A DNA stretch of 64,000 nt from Flavobacterium sp. JAS (GTDB lineage: Bacteria; Bacteroidota; Bacteroidia; Flavobacteriales; Flavobacteriaceae), in contig NZ_JAJMOX010000009.1 in assembly GCF_020991455.1 (NCBI RefSeq), positions 124,001 to 188,000 on the forward strand, read 5' to 3'. Both the position numbers and the translations under genes were made by a program. The notes under the pieces are model-generated. The model did not search any database and had not been told where the DNA came from. It saw only the letters and a list, made by a program, of their open reading frames with translations. Of this stretch, positions 24,655 through 34,978 are shown in pieces. Within the stretch, counting starts at the first letter, position 1. Each line of letters begins with the position of its first letter.

Positions 24655-25119
24655 ATGAATTGGTATGTAGTGTATACAAAGCCTAAATGGGAGAAAAAAG
24701 TTGCTGAAAAGCTTAATCAGATTGGGATAGAATGCTACTGTCCATTAATTACTCAGGTAAAAGAGTGGTCTGATAGAAAAAAGAAGGTTGAAGTGCCACT
24801 TTTTAACTCATATGTGTTTGTGCAATTAGAAAATGTTGATCGAAATTCTGTTTTTCAGATAGCGGGTGCAGTGCGATATTTGTTTTGGCTAGGAAAACCT
24901 GCCATTGTTCGTAATGAAGAAATAAATATTATAAAAAAAAGCCTCATGTCTTCAAATGTAAGTGATATTTCAGTGAATTCAATTCAGCCTGGAGATCGTA
25001 TTAAATTAGAAACAGGTGCTTTTAGTAATCAAGATGCGATAGTTCGGGAGGTTTCTAATACTCATTATATATTAGTTTTGGAGTCTTTAGGTTGTGTGCT
25101 TAAAATAAAATACAAATAA
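24655..25119 (+). CDS. upxY: UpxY-type transcription antiterminator (NusG-like)
   Basis: The 154-residue protein is a specialised NusG paralogue. The NGN domain starts WYVVYTKPKWEKKVAEKLNQ and includes VPLFNSYVFVQL. A KOW region near the C-terminus contains GDRIKLETGAFSNQDAIVRE. In Bacteroides, UpxY proteins bind RNA polymerase at the 5' leader of their own capsule operon and prevent premature termination. Here it stands inside the cluster, just before a fresh promoter with a structured leader (25292-25389), which it may serve. No upxZ follows. Confidence 0.88.
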   Translation: MNWYVVYTKPKWEKKVAEKLNQIGIECYCPLITQVKEWSDRKKKVEVPLFNSYVFVQLENVDRNSVFQIAGAVRYLFWLGKPAIVRNEEINIIKKSLMSSNVSDISVNSIQPGDRIKLETGAFSNQDAIVREVSNTHYILVLESLGCVLKIKYK

Positions 25120-25291
25120 TTGAGTTATAGTTTAGCTATAGTCAAGTAAAACAGAAGATGAAATTTCTTTATTTTGAGATTTTATTTTCTGTTTTTTTTG
25201 TAATGTTTTTTTTTATATACTGATTAATAGATTGTTGGTGCTTTTTGGTTTTTTTTAATAGTCCGTTTTTTCAGTATTATGGGAAACCGTA

Positions 25292-25322
25292 TTGAATAAA
25301 TTGACTTAATGTGTTATATTTG
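25292..25322 (+). promoter_or_regulatory. Predicted promoter downstream of upxY
   Basis: TTG at 25292-25294, a 20-bp spacer and TATATTTG at 25315-25322 make a full Bacteroidota promoter match. It lies in the longest gene-free stretch of the cluster (25120-25389), which is otherwise T-rich with no coding signal. Expected transcript start is near 25329. Confidence 0.7.
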
Positions 25323-25343
25323 CCGAAAATGAATTTTGAGTGT

Positions 25344-25379
25344 CTGTGTCAAGTTTTTGTGACTCAGAGGGGCGAAGCC
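25344..25379 (+). promoter_or_regulatory. Structured leader before the TviB-like gene
   Basis: CTG-T-GTCA (25344-25351) pairs with TGAC-T-CAG (25360-25367) around AGTTTTTG, seven base pairs with one T-T mismatch. It is followed at once by GGC-GAA-GCC (25371-25379), a compact second hairpin. Both lie in the roughly 60-nt leader of the predicted transcript. This is the place where an UpxY-type antiterminator would be expected to act. The functional link is inference. Confidence 0.45.
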
Positions 25380-25389
25380 GTGAATTGTA

Positions 25390-26703
<1,314 letters not shown>

Positions 26704-26733
26704 TAAAAAAGACTTTTTTTTATTTAGAGAAAA

Positions 26734-27741
26734 ATGGAAACAAATAATTCAATCATACATGTAATTTTGACCGGTGGTGTTGGCAGCAGATTGTGGCCAT
26801 TATCACGGAAGAGTAAGCCAAAGCAATATTTGGAGATGTTTGAAGGGAAGTCTTTGTTTGAAATGACAGTGGATCGCAACAGACATTTAGCTGATAAAGT
26901 TATGGTTGTAGGAAATGTTGATAATCATACGCTTAGTGCAAGAGTAATGGATAAGTCTAAAAGGGCTTATATTAATATTGTTGAAGCAACTCCTAGAAAT
27001 ACCGCTGCCGCAATTGCTTTTGCTGCATTTGCGTCTGATCCTGATGATATTTTAATTGTAACTCCTTCTGATCATATTATTGAAAAGATGGAGGATTATA
27101 ATAAAGCCATAAGTGAAGCTATTGTAAAAGCAAAAGAAGGTTTTATAGTAACTTTTGGTATTATTCCAACTAAGCCTGAGACAGGATATGGTTATATTGA
27201 ATCAAAAGGCGACAAAGTAATTTCATTTCGTGAAAAACCAAATGAAACAACAGCTAAAAATTTCATTGCAAGAGGTAATTTTTTGTGGAATAGTGGAATG
27301 TTTTGTTTTAAAGCAGGAGTTTTATTGGAAGAATTAAAGCAATTTCAGCCAGATGTTTTTGAAAAATCTAAAACTGTTTGGGAGGCTAGTAAAGAGGGAT
27401 TTTTAGATTTAGATCTATCTTTAGAAATTCCATCAATTAGTGTGGACTATGCCGTAATGGAGCGTAGTAAAAAAATCAAAGTAGTTCCTGCCGCGTTCTC
27501 ATGGTCAGATTTAGGCTCGTTTGAGTCTGTTTATGATTATTTAGTTTTAAAAGGGCATGCTGTTGATAACGATGGAAATATGGTTATTGGTACCGAAAAA
27601 TATACCGCATTTTTAGGATTGAGAAATACTATTTTTGTCTATACAGATACCGCAAATTTAATTTTGCAAAAAGAAAATTCACAGGATGTAAAAGATTTGT
27701 ACGGTGAATTAGAAAGACGAAATTCAGAATTATTAAATTAA
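26734..27741 (+). CDS. manC: Mannose-1-phosphate guanylyltransferase
   Basis: The enzyme makes GDP-mannose from GTP and mannose-1-phosphate. The 335-residue protein has the pyrophosphorylase signature GGVGSRLWPLSRKSKPKQ (about residues 14-31), DDILIVTPSDHII, FREKPNETTAKNF and the product-site region DYAVMERSKK. It is the short form without the C-terminal phosphomannose-isomerase domain. No phosphomannomutase or GDP-mannose dehydratase is found in the window. Confidence 0.93.
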   Translation: METNNSIIHVILTGGVGSRLWPLSRKSKPKQYLEMFEGKSLFEMTVDRNRHLADKVMVVGNVDNHTLSARVMDKSKRAYINIVEATPRNTAAAIAFAAFASDPDDILIVTPSDHIIEKMEDYNKAISEAIVKAKEGFIVTFGIIPTKPETGYGYIESKGDKVISFREKPNETTAKNFIARGNFLWNSGMFCFKAGVLLEELKQFQPDVFEKSKTVWEASKEGFLDLDLSLEIPSISVDYAVMERSKKIKVVPAAFSWSDLGSFESVYDYLVLKGHAVDNDGNMVIGTEKYTAFLGLRNTIFVYTDTANLILQKENSQDVKDLYGELERRNSELLN

Positions 27742-27753
27742 TTGAAAAGTAAA

Positions 27754-28800
27754 ATGAAGAAAATTCTTGTAACCGGTGGTGCTGGTTTTATTGGATCGCA
27801 CGTGGTGAGACGTTTTGTCAATAAATATCCGGAATATCAAATATTCAATTTAGATGCCTTGACTTATGCCGGAAATCTGGAGAATATTAAAGATATTGAA
27901 GATAAGTCTAATTATACATTTGTAAAAGGAGATATCGTAGATGAAACTTTTATAAATGAGCTTTTTTCGCTTCATAATTTTGACGGTATTTTGCATTTAG
28001 CAGCAGAATCGCATGTTGATCGCTCTATTGAAGATCCGTTAGCTTTTGTAAAAACAAATGTTATTGGAACAATGAATTTATTAAATGCTGCAAAAAATCA
28101 ATGGAAAGCTAATTTTGAAGGGAAACGTTTCTATCATATCAGTACGGATGAAGTTTATGGTTCACTTGGAGCAGAAGGACTTTTTACAGAAAGTACTTCT
28201 TACGATCCTAACTCTCCTTATTCAGCTTCTAAAGCAAGTTCAGATCATTTTGTAAGAGCTTATGGCGAAACGTATGGTTTGCCTTATGTCTTGACAAATT
28301 GTTCTAATAATTACGGGTCATATCATTTTCCTGAAAAATTAATTCCACTTTTTATAAATAATATTATTAACAATAAACCATTACCGGTTTATGGAGATGG
28401 TAATTATACACGTGATTGGCTCTTTGTGGAAGATCATGCTATTGCAATAGATTTAGTTTTTCACGAAGGTAAAAATCATGAGACTTATAATATTGGCGGC
28501 TTTAATGAATGGAAAAATATAGATTTGGTAAAACTATTATGCCAAATTATGGATCAGAAACTAAGCAGAAAAGAAGGGACTTCACAGGAATTGATTACTT
28601 ATGTGAAAGACAGACCAGGTCATGATTTGCGTTATGCTATTGATGCCTCAAAAATTAATAAAGAATTAGGATGGAAACCATCCGTTACTTTTGAAGAAGG
28701 TTTAGAAAAAACAATTAATTGGTATCTTAATAATGAAGAATGGTTGCAAAATGTAACTTCTGGTTCTTATAAAGATTATTATCAAAAGCAATATTCATAA
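27754..28800 (+). CDS. rfbB: dTDP-glucose 4,6-dehydratase
   Basis: RfbB (RmlB) makes dTDP-4-keto-6-deoxyglucose, the shared precursor of dTDP-rhamnose and dTDP-amino sugars. The 348-residue extended SDR shows TGGAGFIGSHVVRRFV, AAESHVDRSI, the catalytic STDEVYGSLG and YSASKASSDH, and the C-terminal DRPGHDLRYAID. I prefer the ATG at 27754; a TTG at 27742 would add four residues and abut the manC stop. Its partners rfbC, rfbD and rfbA lie about 25 kb away at 53-55 kb. Confidence 0.96.
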   Translation: MKKILVTGGAGFIGSHVVRRFVNKYPEYQIFNLDALTYAGNLENIKDIEDKSNYTFVKGDIVDETFINELFSLHNFDGILHLAAESHVDRSIEDPLAFVKTNVIGTMNLLNAAKNQWKANFEGKRFYHISTDEVYGSLGAEGLFTESTSYDPNSPYSASKASSDHFVRAYGETYGLPYVLTNCSNNYGSYHFPEKLIPLFINNIINNKPLPVYGDGNYTRDWLFVEDHAIAIDLVFHEGKNHETYNIGGFNEWKNIDLVKLLCQIMDQKLSRKEGTSQELITYVKDRPGHDLRYAIDASKINKELGWKPSVTFEEGLEKTINWYLNNEEWLQNVTSGSYKDYYQKQYS

Positions 28801-28805
28801 TAAAT

Positions 28806-31292
28806 ATGAAAAAGATAACATACGTTCTTACTCTGTTCTTTATTTTATTAGTGTCATTTAATGCAAATGCACAAGATATCATGAAATCGAAAGATTTAAG
28901 CACAGTACAAGTTGATTATTTATCAAATGACGACTTGGCTAAAATTAGCGCTCAATTAAAGAGTAATAATGCAACAATTGATCAAGTAGAGTCAATGGCA
29001 TTGTCAAAAGGGATGACTCAAACGGAGTTCAATAAGTTAAAAATTAAGCTTGTTGAATTTGAGAAGAAAAACTCAAAAGATAGTTCAAAGGACAAACCCA
29101 ATGACAGCAAATCAAAGATAGTTGATAAGGATTCTGAGTTTGGAAGAAAGCAAGAAAAAATTAAAAATGAAAAAATAAAGGATTCATTGAACGCCTTGAT
29201 TTTTGGATCCGAGTTATTTGATAATCCAACTTTGAATTTTGAGCCAGATTTGAAAATGGCAACACCGGTAAATTATGTTTTGGGACCAGGTGATAAATTG
29301 GAAGTTAGCGTATATGGTGTTCAGCAGTTTGACGATACTGTTCCTGTAAATTTTGAAGGTAAAATTACAATTCAGAATGTAGGACAGATAACTGTAGCAG
29401 GAATGTCAATTGAAGCGGCTTCACAAAAAATTAGGGCAGCAATTGCAAGAGTTTATAGTACTGTTAGATCTGGACAATCTCAGGTTAGTGTTAGTTTAAG
29501 TGATATTAGAACTATTAAAATAACAATAGTTGGAGGAAAACAGCCAGGCAATTATTCTATTTCCTCTCTAGCTTCTGTTTACAATGCATTACATTTAGCA
29601 GGGGGCCCTGGTAAAAATGGAAGTTACAGGAATATAGAGTTAATCCGTAATAACAGGGTTTATAAGAATGTAGATATTTATAAATTTTTAGTTAAAGGAG
29701 ATCAATCTGATAATGTTAACCTGAAGGATAATGATGTTATTAGAATTCCCGCTTATACTCAAAGAGTGGTAGTTGAAGGAGAGGTAAAGAGACCTGGAAT
29801 TTTTGAAATGAAAAAGGGTGAAAAATTTGCAGATCTTTTAAATTTTGCATCTGGCTTTAATGAGTTCGCTTATACTGCCTCAGTAAATGTATTGCAAAAA
29901 ACAGGAAAAGAATTTAAGGTTCATGATATAAATGAAAGTGAATATAATATTTATTTGCCACAATCGGGAGATGTCTTTAAAGTAACTAAAATTTTAAATC
30001 GATTTGAAAATCGTATAAAAATAGAAGGTGCTGTGTTTAGGCCAGATTATTATTCTTATAATGAGGGAATGAGAATTTCAGATCTTATTACGAGATCTGA
30101 AGGTCTTAAAGAAGATGCTTATAGCAAAAGAGCAAGGATTATTCGTTTAAAAACGGATCTAACAACAGAGATTGTAAATGTGGATTTAAGTGCAGCATTA
30201 TCAGGAGATTTGAATGCTGACATAGAGCTTAAAAGAGAAGATATTGTTACGGTCTATTCTATTTTAGATTTTAGAGAAGAGTATAAAGTAACAATTGACG
30301 GAGAAGTTAAAAATCCTGGGGATTATGAATATTTTGAGAATTTAACTTTGAATGACCTAGTAGTTCAGGTTGGTGGCTTGACAGGTTCAGCATCTAAAAG
30401 GGTTGAAATTGCTAGAATGGTAAAGTCTGATGTAATTGATGATGCCGATCCAAAGAGAATTGAATTAGTTGAACTTGAAATTACTGCGGATAATAATGAA
30501 CAGATTAAAAACTTTGTATTAAAGCCTTTTGATGTTATCAATATACGTAAAATGGCAGTTTACGAAAAACCAGAAATGGTCAAAGTTAGTGGTGCTGTAA
30601 CTTATCCAGGTAAGTATGTTTTGGCTAATAAAAAAGAAACCGTTTACAATGTTGTAATGAGAGCAGGTGGATTGACATCAATTGCAAATTTGGACGGTAT
30701 GAAAATCAAAAGACCAATCAAAGAGGAGCAGATTGAACAATTAGAAAGTATAAATCTTAATCTTGAGAAAAAGCAAATTGGTGAAGACGGGAAAGAATTA
30801 GATGTAAAACAAAAAGATACACTTACTTCTAAATTATCTAAAAAACTTAGAGATGAATTAAAATTTGCAACAATTCCTGTAAATTGGGAAAAAATTGTAA
30901 AAGACAAAAATCATTATTCAAACGTTACTCTGTTTCCAGGTGATGAAATTGAGGTGGCGGTTTATAATGAGGGAGTTAAGGTGACCGGAAATGTATTATT
31001 GACTTCTGAAATTCCTTATAGAAGTGGAAAAGGGTTTCAATATTATATAAATTCTGTTGGAGGTGTTGATAATAAAGGATGGAAGAAAAAAGCTTATATT
31101 ATTTATCCAAATGGAAAAGCAGCGGTAACGGGTTCTTTTTTGTTTTTTAGATCGTATCCAAAAGTGACGCCAGACTCTCAAATTGTTGTGCCGGAAAAAC
31201 CTGAAAAGAAAAAAATGACTGCGGGAGAATGGGTTGGTATAGGAAGTGTCATTTCTAGTTTAGCTTTATTAATTGTTACGGCTTTTAAATAA
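28806..31292 (+). CDS. Large SLBB-repeat polysaccharide export protein
   Basis: An 828-residue secreted protein with a signal peptide (cleavage near residue 22, after NANA), a Lys/Ser-rich linker and a Poly_export domain starting YVLGPGDKLEVSVYGVQQF. About six SLBB-like repeats follow, of the form VxGxVxxPGxY (for example VEGEVKRPGIFEMKKG, IDGEVKNPGDYEYFEN, VSGAVTYPGKYVLANK). A hydrophobic helix ends the protein. It is a second, much larger Wza-type channel component than the one at 18903 and is paired with the Wzz-type gene that follows by 9 bp. Confidence 0.9.
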   Translation: MKKITYVLTLFFILLVSFNANAQDIMKSKDLSTVQVDYLSNDDLAKISAQLKSNNATIDQVESMALSKGMTQTEFNKLKIKLVEFEKKNSKDSSKDKPNDSKSKIVDKDSEFGRKQEKIKNEKIKDSLNALIFGSELFDNPTLNFEPDLKMATPVNYVLGPGDKLEVSVYGVQQFDDTVPVNFEGKITIQNVGQITVAGMSIEAASQKIRAAIARVYSTVRSGQSQVSVSLSDIRTIKITIVGGKQPGNYSISSLASVYNALHLAGGPGKNGSYRNIELIRNNRVYKNVDIYKFLVKGDQSDNVNLKDNDVIRIPAYTQRVVVEGEVKRPGIFEMKKGEKFADLLNFASGFNEFAYTASVNVLQKTGKEFKVHDINESEYNIYLPQSGDVFKVTKILNRFENRIKIEGAVFRPDYYSYNEGMRISDLITRSEGLKEDAYSKRARIIRLKTDLTTEIVNVDLSAALSGDLNADIELKREDIVTVYSILDFREEYKVTIDGEVKNPGDYEYFENLTLNDLVVQVGGLTGSASKRVEIARMVKSDVIDDADPKRIELVELEITADNNEQIKNFVLKPFDVINIRKMAVYEKPEMVKVSGAVTYPGKYVLANKKETVYNVVMRAGGLTSIANLDGMKIKRPIKEEQIEQLESINLNLEKKQIGEDGKELDVKQKDTLTSKLSKKLRDELKFATIPVNWEKIVKDKNHYSNVTLFPGDEIEVAVYNEGVKVTGNVLLTSEIPYRSGKGFQYYINSVGGVDNKGWKKKAYIIYPNGKAAVTGSFLFFRSYPKVTPDSQIVVPEKPEKKKMTAGEWVGIGSVISSLALLIVTAFK

Positions 31293-31301
31293 ATAAATTT
31301 C

Positions 31302-32381
31302 ATGGATAACAAACTACTTGAAAACGATGAAATTTCGTTAAAAGAATTGATTCAAAAAGCAAAAGGATGGTATTTATATTTGCTTTCTAAATGGAAACTG
31401 ATATTATTAGCTGGAATAATAGGAGCTACCTTAGGATTAATGTACTCATTTGTTAAAAAACCGATTTATACTGCTACATTGACATTTGCTTTAGAAGATG
31501 AAAAAGGAGGCGGAGGTTTAGGTGGAGCATTAGGTTTAGCAAGTACTTTCGGATTAGATTTAGGAGGAAGTGGAGGTGGAATTTTTACGGGTTCTAATTT
31601 GACGGAATTGTTTAAATCAAGATCAATGGTAGAAAAGACATTATTGACACCAGTGAATATAAATGGAAAAGTAATTTCACTCGCAGAAATGTACATTCAG
31701 GATAATAAATGGAGAAAAAAGTGGTCTGATAAACCAAAATTTGCCTCAATTGAATTTTTACCTGGTGCTAATCGTGCAAATTATACAAGAGATCAAGATA
31801 GTATTTTAGGAGAAATGTATGGTAATTTGTATAAGTCAGGTTTGTCGGTTAGTCAGAAAGATAAAAAAATATCGATAATTACAATGGACGTTTCGTCAAC
31901 AAATGAGTTATTTGCAAAGTATTTTTGTGAAGCTTTGGTAGGACAAGTTGGTAAGTTTTATGTTGAGACAAAAAGTAGAAAAGCTAGAATAAATATGGCT
32001 ATTTTGGAACGTCAAGTAGATTCTGTTAGAGGAGAATTAAATTCAGCAATAAATGGAGTAGCTGTTGCTAATGATAATACTTTTAACCTGAATCCAGCAC
32101 TAAATGTTCGAAGAGCACCATCTGCTAGAAGACAAGTTGATGTTCAGGCTAACACTGCAATATTAACGGAGCTTGTCAAGCAATCTGAATTAGCAAAGGT
32201 GACTTTGCGTAAAGAAACACCTTTAATTCAGGCAATTGATAGACCAATTTTACCATTAGCGAAAGAAAGTTTTGGTAAGACAAAAGGTTTTTTAATTGGT
32301 GGTTTTTTAGGCTGCTTTTTATATACAATACTACTACTATTTAGAAAAATAATTAAAGAAAAAATTAACTATAATGATTAA
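31302..32381 (+). CDS. Chain-length determinant (Wzz-type), no kinase domain
   Basis: The 359-residue protein has two membrane spans (WKLILLAGIIGATLGLMYSF near residues 30-50 and FLIGGFLGCFLYTILLLF near 327-344). They flank a periplasmic region with helical coiled-coil character. A striking Gly-rich stretch (EKGGGGLGGALGLAS to LGGSGGGIF, about residues 67-93) follows the first strand. There is no P-loop, so unlike the Wzc at 19713 it is not a tyrosine kinase. It closes the conserved left part of the cluster. Confidence 0.85.
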   Translation: MDNKLLENDEISLKELIQKAKGWYLYLLSKWKLILLAGIIGATLGLMYSFVKKPIYTATLTFALEDEKGGGGLGGALGLASTFGLDLGGSGGGIFTGSNLTELFKSRSMVEKTLLTPVNINGKVISLAEMYIQDNKWRKKWSDKPKFASIEFLPGANRANYTRDQDSILGEMYGNLYKSGLSVSQKDKKISIITMDVSSTNELFAKYFCEALVGQVGKFYVETKSRKARINMAILERQVDSVRGELNSAINGVAVANDNTFNLNPALNVRRAPSARRQVDVQANTAILTELVKQSELAKVTLRKETPLIQAIDRPILPLAKESFGKTKGFLIGGFLGCFLYTILLLFRKIIKEKINYND

Positions 32382-32508
32382 AATAGATTAATAAAATTAT
32401 TTAGCTATAATGCTTAAATACTGTACTTGTTAAAATATAGAGGGTTTATTGATGGGTAAGTTATTCTTAGTTTAACATTGGATTATTATTAAAAAAAAGT
32501 AAATTATT
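32382..32508 (+). other. Intergenic boundary between conserved export genes and the variable sugar region
   Basis: 127 bp of AT-rich DNA with no gene, no TAnnTTTG element and no strong hairpin that I can see. It separates the conserved Wzz-type gene from the Fdt-type module. It is the natural left border of the strain-variable part. From here onward A/T-rich codons become visibly more frequent. Confidence 0.4.
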
Positions 32509-32919
32509 ATGAAACCAAAAACTATAGATTTTCCTAAAATTCAAGATCCAAGAGGGAATCTAACATTTTTGCAATATCCAAATCAAGTTCCTTTTACAAT
32601 TAAGAGAACCTTTTGGACATATGATGTTCCAGGTGGTGAAATTAGGGGAGGTCATGCTTATTTTAGACAGGAAGAAATTATTATTGCTTTAAGCGGTAGT
32701 TTTGATGTAGTAATAACAAATGAAGATGGGACTTTAGAAAAATATTCTTTAAATAGAAGTTACTACGGGATATATTTACCAGCAAAAACTTGGCGTCATA
32801 TGGAAAATTTTTCTACAAATGCACTTGCTTTGCATGTTTCAAGTGAATCTTTTTTTAAAGAAGATTATATTAGAGATTTTAATGTTTTTAAAAAAGTATG
32901 CCATGAACAGGAAGAGTAG
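32509..32919 (+). CDS. FdtA/QdtA-like sugar 3,4-ketoisomerase cupin, copy 1 (altered His motif)
   Basis: The 136-residue cupin belongs to the FdtA/QdtA family, which isomerises dTDP-4-keto-6-deoxyglucose to the 3-keto sugar. Family landmarks include RGNLTFLQYPNQVPF, RTFWTYDVPGGEIRGGH and YGIYLPAKTWRHMENF. Known members carry H-A-H at residues 49-51; this copy reads H-A-Y, so the second histidine (key in QdtA) is Tyr51. It may be inactive, specialised or a partner subunit. It overlaps the second copy by 17 bp. Confidence 0.78.
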   Translation: MKPKTIDFPKIQDPRGNLTFLQYPNQVPFTIKRTFWTYDVPGGEIRGGHAYFRQEEIIIALSGSFDVVITNEDGTLEKYSLNRSYYGIYLPAKTWRHMENFSTNALALHVSSESFFKEDYIRDFNVFKKVCHEQEE

Positions 32920-33319
32920 TGTATTTGAATGTGATCTTTTGCATCTGAATCAAATTGGAGATAGAAATGGACATATAACTTCTGTTAATAATAATATAGA
33001 GATTCCTTTCCCTATTAAAAGAATCTTTTATTTATATGACATTCCTGGAGGAGAGTCGAGAGGTGCTCATGCACATAAGGAATGTCATCAATTTTTAGTA
33101 GCAACGAGTGGTAGTTTTGAAGTGTTATTAGATGATGGAATTACAAAAAGACAGGTTTTATTAAATAGGCCGGATTTAGGCCTGCATATTCCTGCGGGTA
33201 TTTGGGCATCTGAAATTAATTTTTCGAGTGGATCTATTTGTTTAGTTTTAGCTTCTCATGAATATGATGAAGCTGATTATGTTAGAGACTATGATGAATA
33301 TTTAAATCTTACTTTATGA
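32903..33319 (+). CDS. fdtA: FdtA-like dTDP-4-keto-6-deoxyglucose 3,4-ketoisomerase, copy 2
   Basis: A second FdtA-type cupin, 138 residues from the ATG at 32903. It keeps the full motif ESRGAHAHKECHQF (His56, His58) and NRPDLGLHIPAGIWASEINF. It would produce dTDP-3-keto-6-deoxygalactose (or the gluco form). An upstream in-frame start at 32819 exists but would lie deep inside copy 1 and adds non-conserved sequence. It is followed by an acetyltransferase and a transaminase that overlap by 4 bp each, the classic fdtA-C-B set. Confidence 0.85.
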   Translation: MNRKSSVFECDLLHLNQIGDRNGHITSVNNNIEIPFPIKRIFYLYDIPGGESRGAHAHKECHQFLVATSGSFEVLLDDGITKRQVLLNRPDLGLHIPAGIWASEINFSSGSICLVLASHEYDEADYVRDYDEYLNLTL

Positions 33320-33864
33320 TTCATGTTTTAGCTGATGTACAAACTGAAAAAATTGGGATAAATACTTCTGTTTGGCAATATTCGATAATATTATCAGGTG
33401 CAATAATAGGGGATAATTGTAATATTAATTGCCATACGTTTATTGAAAATGATGTTAAAATAGGCGATAGTGTGACTATTAAAAGTGGAGTTTATTTATG
33501 GGATGGTATTGAAATAGAAGATAATGTTTTTATAGGACCAAATGTTACTTTCACAAATGATGAAAGACCGAGATCTAAGCAATATCCAATTGAATTTAAA
33601 AAAATAAAAATTTTGAAAAATGCTTCAATAGGAGCAGGATCAATAATCTTAGGCGGAGTAACTTTAGGAGAATTTTCTATGATTGGTGCAGGTACTTTAG
33701 TTACAAAAAATGTTCCTGATAGAGCTTTAGTTATAGGAAGTCCTGGAAGAATTATGGGGTGGTTGAATAATGATGGTACAAAAATGGAATCACTAGGGGA
33801 TAAATTTATTGATAATTTTAAAAATGAATGGATAGTTAAAAATAATAATTTAGAAAAAATATGA
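33316..33864 (+). CDS. fdtC: FdtC-like 3-N-acetyltransferase (left-handed beta-helix)
   Basis: The 182-residue protein is built of hexapeptide repeats ([LIV]-G-x4, e.g. IIGDNCNINCHTFIENDVKI and IEDNVFIGPNVTFTND) forming a left-handed beta-helix. It ends with the family's VIGSPGRIMGWLNNDG. FdtC acetylates the 3-amino group of dTDP-3-amino-3,6-dideoxygalactose using acetyl-CoA. Assignment depends on its position between fdtA and fdtB. It overlaps both by 4 bp, indicating translational coupling. Confidence 0.8.
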   Translation: MIHVLADVQTEKIGINTSVWQYSIILSGAIIGDNCNINCHTFIENDVKIGDSVTIKSGVYLWDGIEIEDNVFIGPNVTFTNDERPRSKQYPIEFKKIKILKNASIGAGSIILGGVTLGEFSMIGAGTLVTKNVPDRALVIGSPGRIMGWLNNDGTKMESLGDKFIDNFKNEWIVKNNNLEKI

Positions 33865-34973
33865 AAGTTCCTTTTTTAAACTTTGCTCCAGTGCATAATG
33901 CTATTAAATTAGAAATACAAAATACTTTTGAAAGAGTATATGATAGTAATTGGTATATAATGGGTAAGGAATTATCTGAATTTGAAGAGATGTATTCAGA
34001 GTTCAATGATACTAATTTTACAATAGGGGTTAGTAATGGACTTGATGCTTTACATTTGGCATTAATAGCTTTGGGAATTGGAGAAGGAGATGAAATAATT
34101 GTGCCTTCAAATACTTATATAGCAACAGCTCTCGCAGCTTCTTTTGTAGGAGCGATTCCGGTTTTCGTTGAGCCAAATATTGATACATATAATATCAATC
34201 CATTAAACATTGAAAAAGCTATTACATCTAAAACAAAAGCAATTATGCCAGTTCATCTATATGGGCAAGCTTGTGAGATGGATGAAATAATGAGAATTGC
34301 AAAAGAAAATAATTTATTTGTTATTGAAGATAATGCTCAGGCGCATGGAGCAACTTTTAAAGGTAAAATGACTGGTTCATGGGGAGATGCAAATGGGACT
34401 AGCTTTTATCCCGGAAAGAATTTGGGTGCTTTAGGAGATGGAGGAGCTGTTACTACAAATAGCGACACCATTGCAAAAAAAATTAAAATGTATAGGAATT
34501 ATGGGTCCGAAATTAAGTATGAAAATAAAGTTATAGGTCATAATATGCGTCTTGATGAATTACAGGCAGCATTCTTAAAACTAAAACTTAATTATATTAA
34601 TAGCTGGACAGATCAAAGAAAAGAATTAGCTTTATTATATAATGAGCAATTGGTTGGAATTAATGAAATCATTCTTCCAAAGATTCACCCAGACTCTTCT
34701 CATGTTTTTCATTTATATGTTATTAGGTTAGAAAAAAGGGAAAAACTTCAAAAATATTTAAATGACAACGGTATAGGTACATTGATTCATTATCCTATTC
34801 CTCCTCATTTACAAAAAGCTTATGCACATCTAGGATATAAAAAAGGAGATTTTCCCATCGCTGAAGAGATTGCTAATACAAGTTTAAGTTTACCTTTATG
34901 GCCGGGAATGAGTAAAGATGATTTGTTGAGTGTGACAAATTGTATTAAAGATTTTTTTGAAACTTATAGTTAG
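33861..34973 (+). CDS. fdtB: FdtB-like dTDP-3-keto-6-deoxyhexose transaminase
   Basis: A 370-residue DegT/DnrJ/EryC1-type PLP aminotransferase. Landmarks are VSNGLDALHLALIALGIGEG, the PLP-binding IEDNAQAHGATF, the Schiff-base Lys186 in FYPGKNLGALGDGGAV and RNYGSEIKYENKVIGHNMRL. With FdtA and FdtC it completes synthesis of dTDP-Fuc3NAc (or dTDP-Qui3NAc) from the RfbA/RfbB product. It is coupled to fdtC by a 4-bp overlap. Confidence 0.86.
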   Translation: MKVPFLNFAPVHNAIKLEIQNTFERVYDSNWYIMGKELSEFEEMYSEFNDTNFTIGVSNGLDALHLALIALGIGEGDEIIVPSNTYIATALAASFVGAIPVFVEPNIDTYNINPLNIEKAITSKTKAIMPVHLYGQACEMDEIMRIAKENNLFVIEDNAQAHGATFKGKMTGSWGDANGTSFYPGKNLGALGDGGAVTTNSDTIAKKIKMYRNYGSEIKYENKVIGHNMRLDELQAAFLKLKLNYINSWTDQRKELALLYNEQLVGINEIILPKIHPDSSHVFHLYVIRLEKREKLQKYLNDNGIGTLIHYPIPPHLQKAYAHLGYKKGDFPIAEEIANTSLSLPLWPGMSKDDLLSVTNCIKDFFETYS

Positions 34974-34978
34974 TAAGG

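Noticed and set aside
32819..32902. Longer second cupin starting at 32819
   Set aside because: The extension is an out-of-frame reading of copy 1 and adds no conserved residues. The ATG at 32903 gives the normal length.
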